64,000 bases of DNA from Pseudomonas congelans (GTDB lineage Bacteria; Pseudomonadota; Gammaproteobacteria; Pseudomonadales; Pseudomonadaceae): NCBI RefSeq assembly GCF_900103225.1, contig NZ_FNJH01000001.1, positions 327,178 to 391,177 on the forward strand. The letters run 5' to 3'. The notes under the pieces were generated by a model, which was given only the letters and a program-made list of their open reading frames with translations, made no database searches and had not been told where the DNA came from. Positions within the stretch are counted from its first letter, which is position 1, and each line of letters opens with the position of its first letter. Positions 8,137 to 19,300 of the stretch are shown here, piece after piece. Both the position numbers and the translations under genes were made by a program.

Positions 8137-9264
8137 ATGGCTGAAGCAAAAGTATTGAGTGGTGCCGGGCTGCGCGGGCAGGTTGCCGGGCAGACGGCGT
8201 TGTCTACTGTGGGAATGGCCGGTGCCGGGCTGACCTATCGCGGCTATGACGTGCGTGACCTGGCCGCCGAGGCGCGTTTTGAAGAAGTTGCCTATCTGCT
8301 GCTGTACGGCGAACTGCCCAATCAGGCCGAGTTGTCTGTTTATATGGAAAAACTCAAGCGCCTGCGCGATCTGCCGCAGGCCTTGAAGGAAGTGCTGGAG
8401 CGCATACCCGCCGACACTCACCCGATGGATGTCATGCGCACCGGTGCCTCCATGCTCGGCACCCTGGAACCCGAGCGCAGCTTCGATCAGCAGCGCGACT
8501 CAACCGACCGCCTGCTCGCGGCGTTCCCGGCGATCATGTGCTACTGGTATCGCTTCAGTCACGACGGCAAGCGTATCGACTGCACTTCGGCCGAAGACTC
8601 CATCGGCGGGCATTTTCTGCACCTGCTGCTGGACAAGGCGCCCAGCGAACTGCACCGCAAGGTCATGGACGTCTCGCTGATTCTGTACGCCGAACACGAA
8701 TTCAATGCCTCGACCTTTACTGCCCGCGTCTGCGCGTCGACCCTGTCGGATCTGTATTCCTGCGTCACGGCAGCCATCGGCACCTTGCGCGGCCCGCTGC
8801 ACGGCGGTGCCAACGAGGCTGCAATGGAAATGATTCAGCGCTTCGCCTCGGCTGAAGAGGCCACCAAGGGTACGCTGGGCATGCTGGAGCGCAAGGAAAA
8901 GATCATGGGCTTTGGCCATGCGATCTACAAGGAATCCGACCCGCGCAACGAGGTGATCAAGGGCTGGTCGAAGAAACTTGCCGACGAAGTGGGCGATACC
9001 GTGCTTTTCCCGGTCTCCGAGGCCATCGACAAGGTCATGTGGGAGCAGAAGAAACTGTTCCCCAACGCGGATTTCTATCACGCGTCGGCTTATCACTTCA
9101 TGGGCATCCCGACCAAGCTGTTTACGCCGATCTTCGTCTGCTCACGCCTGACCGGCTGGGCCGCTCACGTTTTCGAACAGCGCGCCAACAACCGCATCAT
9201 TCGCCCGAGCGCCGAATACATCGGCGTCGAACAGCGCGCGTTCGTACCCCTGGAACAGCGCTGA
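8137..9264 (+). CDS. prpC: 2-Methylcitrate synthase PrpC
   Basis: It condenses propionyl-CoA with oxaloacetate to 2-methylcitrate. The 375 residues are typical of the short prpC-type citrate synthases, and shorter than GltA. It has the TVGMAGAGLTYRGYDV N-terminus, GPLHGGANEAAMEM with the first active-site histidine, and GFGHAIYKESDPR with the second. Propionate specificity is inferred from the neighbours prpB, acnD and prpF. Confidence 0.93.
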   Translation: MAEAKVLSGAGLRGQVAGQTALSTVGMAGAGLTYRGYDVRDLAAEARFEEVAYLLLYGELPNQAELSVYMEKLKRLRDLPQALKEVLERIPADTHPMDVMRTGASMLGTLEPERSFDQQRDSTDRLLAAFPAIMCYWYRFSHDGKRIDCTSAEDSIGGHFLHLLLDKAPSELHRKVMDVSLILYAEHEFNASTFTARVCASTLSDLYSCVTAAIGTLRGPLHGGANEAAMEMIQRFASAEEATKGTLGMLERKEKIMGFGHAIYKESDPRNEVIKGWSKKLADEVGDTVLFPVSEAIDKVMWEQKKLFPNADFYHASAYHFMGIPTKLFTPIFVCSRLTGWAAHVFEQRANNRIIRPSAEYIGVEQRAFVPLEQR

Positions 9265-9333
9265 AAAGGGGGCAGGGGAGCCGCCGATGAGCTCCCCACC
9301 CGTATTCCGAACACTCCGTGATCGAGTCCCGCA

Positions 9334-11922
9334 ATGAACAGTGAATTTCGCAAACCGCTCCCTGGCACCCGACTGGATTATTTCGACGCTCGGGCGGCCG
9401 TCGAGGCGCTCAAACCCGGTGCCTATGCCACGCTGCCCTACACCTCGCGGGTGCTGGCCGAGAACCTGGTGCGCCGTTGTGATCCGGCGACCTTGAATGC
9501 CTCGTTGACCCAGCTCATCGAGCGCAAGCGTGATCTGGATTTTCCCTGGTTCCCGGCACGCGTTGTCTGCCACGACATTCTGGGTCAGACCGCGCTGGTC
9601 GACCTTGCCGGGCTGCGCGACGCGATCGCTTCGCAGGGCGGCGATCCTGCGCTGGTCAACCCGGTGGTGCCGGTGCAACTGATCGTCGACCACTCGCTGG
9701 CAGTGGAGTCCGACGGTAATGACCCGCAGGCGTTCGCAAAGAACCGCGCCATCGAAGACCGCCGCAACGAAGACCGTTTTCATTTCATTGACTGGACCAA
9801 ACAGGCGTTCAAGAACGTCGAAGTGATCCCGCCCGGCAACGGCATCATGCACCAGATCAATCTGGAGAAAATGTCGCCGGTGGTGCAGGTACTCGACGGC
9901 GTAGCCTTCCCCGACACACTGGTGGGCACGGACAGCCACACGCCACATGTCGACGCGCTGGGCGTGATTGCCATCGGCGTGGGTGGGCTCGAGGCCGAAA
10001 ACGTCATGCTCGGGCGCGCTTCGTGGATGCGCCTGCCGGACATCATCGGCGTCGAACTGACCGGACGCCATCAGCCAGGCATTACCGCCACCGATCTGGT
10101 GCTCGCGCTGACCGAATACCTGCGCAAACAGAAGGTGGTCGGCGCCTATCTGGAGTTTTACGGCGCAGGTGCGTCGAGTCTGACCCTGGGCGACCGGGCG
10201 ACGATCTCCAACATGGCGCCTGAATACGGCGCGACGGCGGCGATGTTTTCGATTGATTCGCAAACCATCGACTACCTGCGTTTGACAGGCCGGGAGGACG
10301 AGCAGGTCAAGCTGGTCGAGCTGTACGCGCGGCACACCGGTCTTTGGTCGGACAGCCTGAGTGAGGTGCACTACGAGCGTGTGCTGAGTTTCGATCTGTC
10401 CAGCGTGGTGCGCAACATGGCCGGACCCTCCAACCCCCATGCGCGGGTCGCTACCGCCGATCTGGCGGCCAGAGGGATTGCCGGGCAATGGCACGAAGTG
10501 CCGGGGCAGATGCCCGACGGCGCGGTGATCATCGCTGCGATCACCAGTTGCACCAACACCAGCAACCCGCGCAACGTCATTGCAGCCGGTCTGCTGGCAC
10601 GCAATGCCAACCGCCTGGGGCTGCTGCGCAAACCCTGGGTCAAGTCATCGCTGGCACCCGGCTCGAAAACCGTAGCGCTGTACCTGGATGCCGCCGGGCT
10701 GACGTCAGAGCTGGAGCAACTGGGTTTCGGCGTGGTGGCGTTTGCCTGCACCACCTGTAACGGCATGTCCGGATCGCTTGATCCGCTGATCCAGCAGGAA
10801 ATCATCGACCGTGATTTGTACGCCACGGCAGTCCTGTCCGGTAACCGCAATTTCGACGGGCGCATTCATCCTTACGCCAAGCAGGCCTTTCTGGCCTCAC
10901 CGCCACTGGTAGTGGCTTACGCGATTGCCGGGACCATTCGTTTTGACATTGAAAATGATGTGCTGGGTATTGCCGATGGCAAGGAAATCCGCCTCAAGGA
11001 CATCTGGCCCAGCGACGAAGAGATCGACGCAGTGGTGCAGGCGTCGGTCAAGCCAGAGCAGTTTCGTCAGGTCTATATCCCGATGTTTGCCATCGAAGAA
11101 CACACCGGGCCGAAGGTCGAGCCGCTGTACGACTGGCGTCCGATGAGTACCTACATCCGCCGCCCGCCCTACTGGGAAGGCGCGCTGGCCGGAGAGCGTA
11201 CGCTCAAGGGTATGCGGGCACTGGCCGTGCTGCCGGACAACATCACCACCGATCACCTGTCTCCGTCCAACGCGATCATGCTCGACAGCGCGGCGGGCGA
11301 GTACCTGGCGAAAATGGGCCTGCCGGAGGAAGACTTCAACTCCTACGCAACCCATCGGGGCGACCACCTGACCGCTCAGCGCGCGACCTTTGCCAACCCG
11401 CAACTGGTCAACGAGATGGCGGTGGTCGATGGCAAGGTCAGAAAAGGCTCGCTGACCCGCATCGAACCCGAAGGCGTGGTCACGCGCATGTGGGAAGCCA
11501 TCGAAACCTACATGGCGCGCAAGCAACCGTTGATCATCATTGCCGGCGCCGACTATGGACAGGGCTCGTCCCGGGACTGGGCGGCCAAAGGCGTCAGGCT
11601 GGCGGGCGTCGAAGCGATTGCTGCAGAAGGGTTCGAGCGTATTCACCGCACCAACCTGGTCGGCATGGGCGTGCTGCCGCTGGAGTTCAAACCCGGCACC
11701 AGCCGTCTGACCCTGGGCATCGACGGCAGCGAAACCTTCGATGTGATCGGCCAGCGCACACCGCGCGCGACGTTGACGCTGGTGATTCAGCGCCGTAACG
11801 GCGAGCGCGTCGAAGTGCCCGTGACATGCCGCCTGGACACCGCCGAAGAACTCTCTATTTATGAGGCGGGCGGCGTGTTGCAGCGCTTTGCCCAGGACTT
11901 TCTGGAGGCTACTGCATCATAG
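9334..11922 (+). CDS. acnD: Fe/S-dependent 2-methylcitrate dehydratase AcnD
   Basis: 862 residues of the aconitase family. AcnD dehydrates 2-methylcitrate to 2-methyl-trans-aconitate, which PrpF then isomerises; the pair replaces PrpD. The [4Fe-4S] cysteines are visible in ITSCTNTSNP and ACTTCNGMSG. The swivel domain contains GADYGQGSSRDWAAKG. It follows prpC by 69 bp and precedes prpF, the order known from other pseudomonads and Shewanella. Confidence 0.93.
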   Translation: MNSEFRKPLPGTRLDYFDARAAVEALKPGAYATLPYTSRVLAENLVRRCDPATLNASLTQLIERKRDLDFPWFPARVVCHDILGQTALVDLAGLRDAIASQGGDPALVNPVVPVQLIVDHSLAVESDGNDPQAFAKNRAIEDRRNEDRFHFIDWTKQAFKNVEVIPPGNGIMHQINLEKMSPVVQVLDGVAFPDTLVGTDSHTPHVDALGVIAIGVGGLEAENVMLGRASWMRLPDIIGVELTGRHQPGITATDLVLALTEYLRKQKVVGAYLEFYGAGASSLTLGDRATISNMAPEYGATAAMFSIDSQTIDYLRLTGREDEQVKLVELYARHTGLWSDSLSEVHYERVLSFDLSSVVRNMAGPSNPHARVATADLAARGIAGQWHEVPGQMPDGAVIIAAITSCTNTSNPRNVIAAGLLARNANRLGLLRKPWVKSSLAPGSKTVALYLDAAGLTSELEQLGFGVVAFACTTCNGMSGSLDPLIQQEIIDRDLYATAVLSGNRNFDGRIHPYAKQAFLASPPLVVAYAIAGTIRFDIENDVLGIADGKEIRLKDIWPSDEEIDAVVQASVKPEQFRQVYIPMFAIEEHTGPKVEPLYDWRPMSTYIRRPPYWEGALAGERTLKGMRALAVLPDNITTDHLSPSNAIMLDSAAGEYLAKMGLPEEDFNSYATHRGDHLTAQRATFANPQLVNEMAVVDGKVRKGSLTRIEPEGVVTRMWEAIETYMARKQPLIIIAGADYGQGSSRDWAAKGVRLAGVEAIAAEGFERIHRTNLVGMGVLPLEFKPGTSRLTLGIDGSETFDVIGQRTPRATLTLVIQRRNGERVEVPVTCRLDTAEELSIYEAGGVLQRFAQDFLEATAS

Positions 11923-11984
11923 CTACGCTGGAGCGTGAGGAACGATAAGCGTGCGCAAGAGCACTACCGTGCCCATGCTCCGCG

Positions 11985-12037
11985 TGGGCATGCAGTTCTG
12001 GACGCTCTGCGTCCGATTTTGAGCGCGCAGCGCGCTC
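11985..12037. repeat. Hairpin cluster between acnD and prpF (REP-like copy 2)
   Basis: Two perfect hairpins lie in tandem: GGACGC-TCT-GCGTCC (12000-12014) and GAGCGCG-CAG-CGCGCTC (12021-12037), the latter followed by TTT. TGCCCA (11970-11975) and TGGGCA (11985-11990) add a third arm pair. The 12002-12027 segment matches the one after prpB. It may attenuate or process the acnD-prpF transcript. Confidence 0.6.
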
Positions 12038-12058
12038 TTTGAACAGGACAACGAATTC

Positions 12059-13246
12059 ATGGCTCATTCACCACAGATCCGTATCCCCGCCACCTATATG
12101 CGTGGCGGCACCAGCAAGGGTGTTTTCTTCAGGCTGACGGATCTGCCCGAAGCTGCACAGATTCCGGGCCGGGCGCGGGATGCGTTGCTGCTGCGAGTCA
12201 TCGGCAGCCCGGACCCCTATGAAAAACAGATCGACGGCATGGGCGGGGCGACGTCGAGTACCAGCAAGAGCGTGATTGTGTCGCGCAGCAGCAGGCCCGA
12301 CCACGATGTCGATTACCTGTTTGGCCAAGTGTCCATCGACAAGCCGTTTGTCGACTGGAGCGGCAATTGCGGCAACCTGTCAGCGGCCGTGGGGCCGTTC
12401 GCGATTACGAGTGGTCTGCTCGACCCTGGCCGTTTTCCGCAGGACGGCGTCGCGGTGGTGCGTATCTGGCAGGCCAATATCGGCAAGACCATCATCGCCC
12501 ACGTGCCGATCAGCAACGGCGCGGTGCAGGAAACCGGTGATTTCGAGCTGGATGGCGTGACCTTCCCTGCGGCGGAAGTACAGCTTGAGTTTCTGGACCC
12601 AGCGGCGGACGAAGAGGGCGCGGGCGGCTCGATGTTTCCGACGGGCAATCTGGTGGACGACCTGGAGGTGTCCGGTATCGGCATTCTGAAAGCGACCATG
12701 ATCAATGCCGGCATCCCGACGATTTTCGTCAACGCCGCCGACATCGGCTATACCGGCACTGAGCTGCAGGGCGATATCAACAGTGATCCGCAGGCGCTGG
12801 CCCGTCTGGAAGCCATTCGCGCCTACGGTGCTGTACGCATGGGCCTGATTCACAGCATCGAAGAGGCCGCCACGCGCCAGCATACGCCCAAGGTAGCGTT
12901 TGTCGCTGGCCCGGCCGATTACGTCTCGTCCAGCGGCAAACCGGTTGCGGCTCACGATATCGACCTGCTGGTGCGCGCCGTGTCGATGGGCAAGCTGCAC
13001 CATGCGATGATGGGCACGGCTGCAGTTGCAATCGGCACTGCGGCGGCCATTCCCGGAACGCTGGTGAATCTGGCAGCGGGTGGCGATGCACGCAGAGCAG
13101 TCCGTTTTGGTCATCCATCGGGCACGCTGCGCGTGGGTGCTCAGGCCCTTGAGGAGGGCGGCGAATGGACCGTCACCAAGGCGATCATGAGCCGCAGCGC
13201 GCGCGTTTTGATGGAGGGGTGGGTGCGAGTGCCGGAAGGCGTATAG
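12059..13246 (+). CDS. prpF: 2-Methyl-aconitate cis-trans isomerase PrpF
   Basis: 395 residues of the PrpF/DUF453 isomerase family, with MRGGTSKGVFF, GMGGATSSTSK and WSGNCGNLSAAVG near the N-terminus. These hold the conserved lysine and cysteine of the active site. It converts the AcnD product to the isomer used by the rehydration step. It is the last gene of the operon here: no prpD follows, and the next gene is convergent. Confidence 0.93.
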   Translation: MAHSPQIRIPATYMRGGTSKGVFFRLTDLPEAAQIPGRARDALLLRVIGSPDPYEKQIDGMGGATSSTSKSVIVSRSSRPDHDVDYLFGQVSIDKPFVDWSGNCGNLSAAVGPFAITSGLLDPGRFPQDGVAVVRIWQANIGKTIIAHVPISNGAVQETGDFELDGVTFPAAEVQLEFLDPAADEEGAGGSMFPTGNLVDDLEVSGIGILKATMINAGIPTIFVNAADIGYTGTELQGDINSDPQALARLEAIRAYGAVRMGLIHSIEEAATRQHTPKVAFVAGPADYVSSSGKPVAAHDIDLLVRAVSMGKLHHAMMGTAAVAIGTAAAIPGTLVNLAAGGDARRAVRFGHPSGTLRVGAQALEEGGEWTVTKAIMSRSARVLMEGWVRVPEGV

Positions 13247-13272
13247 CAACAAGCAGGATACGCTTGATCGAG

Positions 13273-13299
13273 TGTTGCGCCTGCCAGGCAGGCGCAACA
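13273..13299. terminator. Near-perfect palindrome between convergent prpF and the giant gene
   Basis: TGTTGCGCCTGCC and its exact inverse GGCAGGCGCAACA are separated by one base. The 13-bp arms lie between two convergent stops, so this probably ends transcription in both directions. There is no long U-run on either side. Confidence 0.65.
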
Positions 13300-13307
13300 T
13301 CTCAGGT

Positions 13308-16300
13308 TTATTGCAGTGGTTGGAAATAGCCGTAGGAACTCTTGCCGTCCATGCTGCCCCAGTGGGTGACTTCAACCTTGATGAAGCCATCGTTGTACGC
13401 CTCATCAAAGCTGGGAATGACGTGAGGCACGATGATGTCCTGCATCATTGTTACGTAGGTTATGCCCTGATCGAAGGTTCCGTCCGGATTACCCGTCAGG
13501 GAGAATTGCGAGCCCTTTTTGGCCCTGACGATAGTTGCAGACTTTATTTCATCGTTGTCACAGCCATACGGATTATTGCCTGCTCCCATCTTGAACTGGT
13601 CATGTTTGGCGAATGGAACCGTGCAGACAGTGTTTTCGGTTGCGCCATTGCCTTCATGGAAAACGATTTCCGCGCCCGAAAAATCGCTATCAGCAGGTGA
13701 AGCCCCAACGATGATACGGGAGACTTTGCCGTCTATACCGTTGTTGCGCAACGCAGTCACAGTCACTTGATCATCTGAGAAGCTGCGTTCGAGCGAGTTG
13801 ATCGTCACAAACGTATTGATCGGCATGGTTTTCTTGACGTCTATGTAGACAAAATCGTCTGATTTTTTGCCATCCGGCGAGTCATACAGCGTGATGCGTG
13901 TGCCGCGGGCAACGCCGGCCAGTTGCACAGATCTGACTTCATCGTTTTCACAGCCATGCGCTGGCAGTCTGAGGCTGTAATCGTGCAGGGACGGCAGTAC
14001 GCAAACGGTATCCCCACTACGATCGGCGTTTGCTTTTTCATACAAGTAAATGCCTCCCTGGCTCAGCGCCGCAGCGTAAGGAATGGTATCGCCCGTCTGG
14101 TTGTAATCCACGGCGATGTAGTTGGGGTACTTGTTAGCCTTGGGCATACAGTTGTCCAGCACGCGATGCTGCAGCCAGGTCAGGTTGTTGTCGACGTCAC
14201 CGGCGTGAGCCGCACTGCTGGCGAATGCGTGAATCTGGTTCATGACAAACAACGGCGGCCAGCCCTTTGAGTTGGGTGCCTGCACTGTTTCCAGAGGATG
14301 ACCCATGTCTCGGGTTTCGCAGGCCCAGTCGTGGTTCGTTACAAGTCCCAGATTGTAGGTGTTTTCGACCGCTATATCGGTGTTCTTGAGGATTCGCACA
14401 TCAAGGCCGTTAATCTCGAGCTTGCCGGTCAATTCGGTCTTGTCGGCAAGTATGATGACACGTTTGTTTTTCCGGATAATGTCGCCAAGTATAGGCCACC
14501 GAGCAGTGGAGTAATCGGCCGTGTCAAACACCATTGACAGAAACTCGGGGGATACCTGTTCCAACTCGTGTTCGAACAGCTCTCGCTCCACGTATGACTC
14601 CAGCATAAGCGTGATGACGGCTGACGGATTGGCCTTCAGAAACGGTAGATAGACGTCGTTTAGAGTCTTGACTAACTCGTCATTCAAACTATTTACCTGA
14701 TAACAGTCGTCCTCATCCCACCCATGGCAGAGTTTTATAAAAGGCGTTCCATCATCGCGGGTTCGTGGATACAAATCCAGCATGAAGCCTCTTATGCCTC
14801 GCTCCAACTGCTCCTTGATGCTGTTGAGGTAGGCGTTGTGTGCCGTTGCCCATGTGTATTGGTTGAAGGGGCGGGAAAAGTCGTTGATACCCGGCGCTGT
14901 CTGTTCCCAATCGGCGAAAGGTGTCCACCAGGCGTTGCTGGTACTTCCGCTGGGGTAATACCAATAGTGCGCGCTTGGGAGGCCTGCGACTTGAGCTGTA
15001 TAAAAATAAGTTCGGTCAGGCTGTATGTACCGGTGTATGGCACCCGGCCAGGTCACCTCATCCCAATCCTTCGGATCTGCCAGCGTGCCTGCGTGGATAC
15101 CTTTGTCTATCCAGTACTCATTGCTCGAGTTGTCAGCTGGGAGTGGCCATCCAGCATCAGCGGGTTTACCGTCCTTTCGGGCTTCGTAATAGTGCTGACC
15201 CCCTGCATTGGCTAGCAAGGTGATAGCACCCGGCCACACCTGTTCAGTACTGGTTCTAGGGCTGTCGAATGTACCGTAGTGCTTGCCGGCATAGGTCCAA
15301 TGATCGTTATCGACCTCTCCCACAGGAAAATACCAGTTATGCGCGGGGGCAGTGCCCGTGAACTTCGCGGTATAAAAGTAAGGAATCCTATCTCTCAGGA
15401 TCACGTGCTGCGCGCCTGGCGACGTTGGCTCGGTCCAATCTCGCGGGTCAATAAAGGTACCCGCATGACTTCCGCCAGCGAAGGTCCAGTTTGCGTCGTC
15501 ACTCGCTGTGAGCGGGTAGTGCCAGGCATGTTGTGATGGCACGCCTTCATTTTTTGATGCAAACAACACACGCAGATTGTTCACTGTCGAAAAATGCAAA
15601 GCGCCAGGCCAGGTAAATTCGTCCCAGTCTTTGGCATCATAGGCCATGCCCGAGTGGCGACCGGTGCCTCTGTAGGTCCAATGCTCATTGCTGGCCTCGC
15701 CCGCCGGGTAATCCCATCCGTCTTCTGAAGGCAAACCCTCGGTAATCGATGTGTAGTAGAAGTACGTGCCTGCCTGATCCATGTGTAGATGGACCTCGCC
15801 CGGCCAGGTTGGCTCGCTCAATGATTTGGGATCCGCAGCCGTACCCGCATGTGTTGCTGATGCGATATAAATCCAGTTGTTGTTGCTGCCGGCTCCTCCC
15901 GGATATACCCAACCCTGTTGCGATGGAATGCCATCATTGCGGCTCTTGTAGTAGTCGCGCACATGCTCGACTTGGCTCATGTGAATTGCACCCGGCCAGG
16001 TAGGCTCGTCCAGTTCCTTGGGGTCGGCGTAGGTGCCTTGATGTTTTTGCGACGCTAGATAAGTCCAGTATTGGTTGTCAGTCGCGCCCACAGGGTAGGT
16101 CCAGTTCTCTTTTGATGGTGTACCGTTTCCCCTGGCTGCGTAAAAGCGGCGGACACCATCGCCTGAATAGGCATGAATTGCACCCGGCCATGTAATATCC
16201 TCCCAGTCTTTGGGCGCACCATAAGTGCCTTGATTTTTACTTTCGGCGATGAATGTCCAATGGTTGTTGGAGATGCCGGTTGTCGGGTAATCCCAATGCT

Positions 16301-19300
16301 TTTCGGAGGGCACTCCGGTGGCTTTCGCCGCAAACAGGAAAACATCATTTGCGTGCTCGTAACGATGGATCCTGCCTTTCCAGGTGAGATCTTCCCAGTC
16401 TTTCGGATCTTTTTCGGTTCCTTCGTGTTTGCTCTTACCGATGAAAGAAAAAAACTTGGTGCTCTGAGAAAAGTGGGGAACGCTGGCGCCCAAATCAGCG
16501 GGCAGGCCCTGCATCAGCGATGAGAAATACAGGCTCGCTCCCGTTCCATCGACCGTCCTGTGAATGGCTCCGACGCGGGTCACATCGTCATCGGCTTCCT
16601 TGGGCTCATCAAAGGTGCCTTGATACTTCTCCGCTCTTGCAAACAACCAGTGCTCATTGTCGACAGCTTCCGAAGGGTAGCTCCAGCCCATTCTTGAGGG
16701 CACGCCTTGTTTGCGTGCTATGAAATACAGATGTCCTGCCTTGGAGAAATGGTCATGAATAGCGCCCGGCCAGGTCATGTCATCCCAAGGTTTGGGGTCT
16801 CCATACGTGCCACGGTGTAGACCGATACCGATATGAGTCCAGTCTTCGTTGCTGGTATTGCCCTTGGGATACTCCCAGCCCTGTTGCGAAGGAGGCACTC
16901 CCCAGAAAGTGGAGGAGAGAAACCTCAAGCGTCCGCGTTCCTCGACCATATGAATCGCGCCTGGCCAGGTGAAATTGTGCTCTGTATTTGGGTTGGTGAA
17001 GGTGCCTTGGTGTTCTCTGGTGCCAATGTATTTCCAGGCTTCGCTGTCCTGACCCTTTGGGGGGAAGGGGCGGCCATAGTCCATTCCTTCAACCTTTGAA
17101 ACGAAGAAGTTTTCAGGCTCTAGTCCTGATGTGCGCGAGGCATGAACGGCACCCGGCCAAGTGACTTCGATATCATCTTTGGGAGACTGAAATGTCCCGG
17201 CTTTTCGTGAGACACCCAGATATGTCCATTGCTTGTCACTGTGCAGGCCGTCTTGCGGGTAATCAATGCCGAGCGTGACTGCTGTCCCCAGGAATGTCGA
17301 CCTATAGTAAACAGACAACGGGGTTGAGCCTTCGAAATACCCGTCCCGCTTGTGGACAGCGCCCGGCCAGGTCAGGTCTTCGAGCGTTTTGGGGTCCGCA
17401 TAAATGCCTGCATGCCTGCTTTCACCTTTGTACGTCCAGTTCACAGTGTCGGCTTTTATGTCGTCCACCGAATCATAGCGCTCCGATGGAAACCCCTCGA
17501 AATGTGCCTCGTAATACACTTTGCGATCCGGCAGGTTGAACGCATGGATTTGTCCTGGCCACGTCGGATCATGCCAGCCTTTAGGGTGCTCCAGAGTGCC
17601 GAGACTTTGATCAATAGGACCGACATAACTAAAGAACTCGTTGCTTTCGGCCGTTTCAGGTGCAGTGGGGTTGACTGCCGAATTCAGACCTTCAAATCGG
17701 GAAATAAAGTAAGTGGGCTGGCCGTCGATGGGGAAGTTATAAACGGCACCAATCCAGGACAGATTTCTTGGGTCCAGCCCCTGTGCGGGATACTCGAACG
17801 TTGCCTTCGTCCGGTTGTTAATATATTTCCAGTACTCTGTATCGTCCCTGTATAGCGGGTCAGGGCGGGTCCATGTTGTCGATACCGTGCCATCCTGCTG
17901 TGGTGTGTAGTGGGCATCCAGGCCTTCAGCCATGCGGAACACATGAATGGCACCTTTCCAGGTGAAGTCCGCGATGGTTTCGTCGCCTTTAGGGTCGCTG
18001 TACGTGCCGAGATGCGCGGTGCCAGCCAGATATGTCCAGCCTTCCTCACTCGCGGTGCCAGTGGGCAAAGGTTTATTGCATGTAACTCCGTCGCTTTCTT
18101 CGTCGGTTTTGAAAAAAGCGTACGTCTCTTTACCTGATTGATCCGGATTGATTTCGATTCGGTTAATGGCCCCTCGGTAGGTCGCTTCGCAGTTAATCTT
18201 CGGGTCTGCGTAAGTCCCTGCATGGACGCCCCGATAGATCCATAAATCATTCTTGATGGCTTGAGTGGGCGTGCCGGGAAAATCCTCGTAATCATCTGGC
18301 AGGGGGGGGAATACATGTTCCTGATCAGCCGGGTATCCGGTAAATCTTGACGAGTAAAGACGCCGTTGGCCTGTTGAATCAAGAGTAGCGTAAATGGTTT
18401 CCGTGTTATCACTGCGCTCATCGATGTGCTTGGGGTCATCGTAGGACCCATCATGAACACCCATGTTGCGTTCCGCTATATATGTCCAGTGAGTGGTATC
18501 TTCTCGCGTATGGGCGCGCGGTGCCGTCCACGCGGGCGACACCGTACCCTCCTGCTTTGATGCGTACAGCGCCTCGGCGCCATTCGCCATGTTGAAAAGA
18601 TGGATGGCACCTTTCCAGGTGAAGTCCGCGATGGTTTCGTCGCCTTTGGGGTCGCTGGATGTGCCGAGATGGAAGTTGCTCGCCAGATATGTCCAGCCTT
18701 CCTCGCTCGCGGGGCCAGAGGGTAAAGGTGTCCAGCATGTATCGCCATAGCCTTCGTAGTCGGTCCTGAAAAAAGCGTACCTCTCTTTGCCTGATTGGAC
18801 TGGATTGATTTCGATTCGGTTGATGGCACCAAGGTAGGTGGCTTCGCAGTTAATCTTCGGGTCTGCGTAAGTCCCTTTATGAACACCTCGGTATACCCAG
18901 AAATCATTTTTGACGGCGGGAAGGGGCGTTTTGGAAAAGTCATCGTAGTCATCGGGCAACGGTGGGAACCCCAGATCCCTGTCAGCCGGATAGCCGATAA
19001 ATCTCGACGAGTAAAAACGCCGCTGGCCTGTTGAATCAAGGGTAGCGTAAATGGAATCAACGCTATTACTGCGCTCATCAATAGGCTTGGGGTCCTCGTA
19101 AGTTCCAGCATGAACGCCCTTGTTGCGGTCTGTTACATATGCCCAGTAAGCGGTATCTTCTCGTGTTTCGGGGGCTGGTGCCGTCCAGTCGGGCGACACT
19201 GTACCGTCTCGTTTTGATGCGTAGAACGCCTCAGCGCCATTAGCCATGTTGAAAAGATGGATGGCACCTTTCCATGTAAAATCCGCCACCGTCTGGTCAC

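Noticed and set aside
9142..10494. 450-codon open frame antisense to prpC-acnD
   Set aside because: Shadow of acnD. No recognisable motif, and it spans the end of one gene and the start of another.
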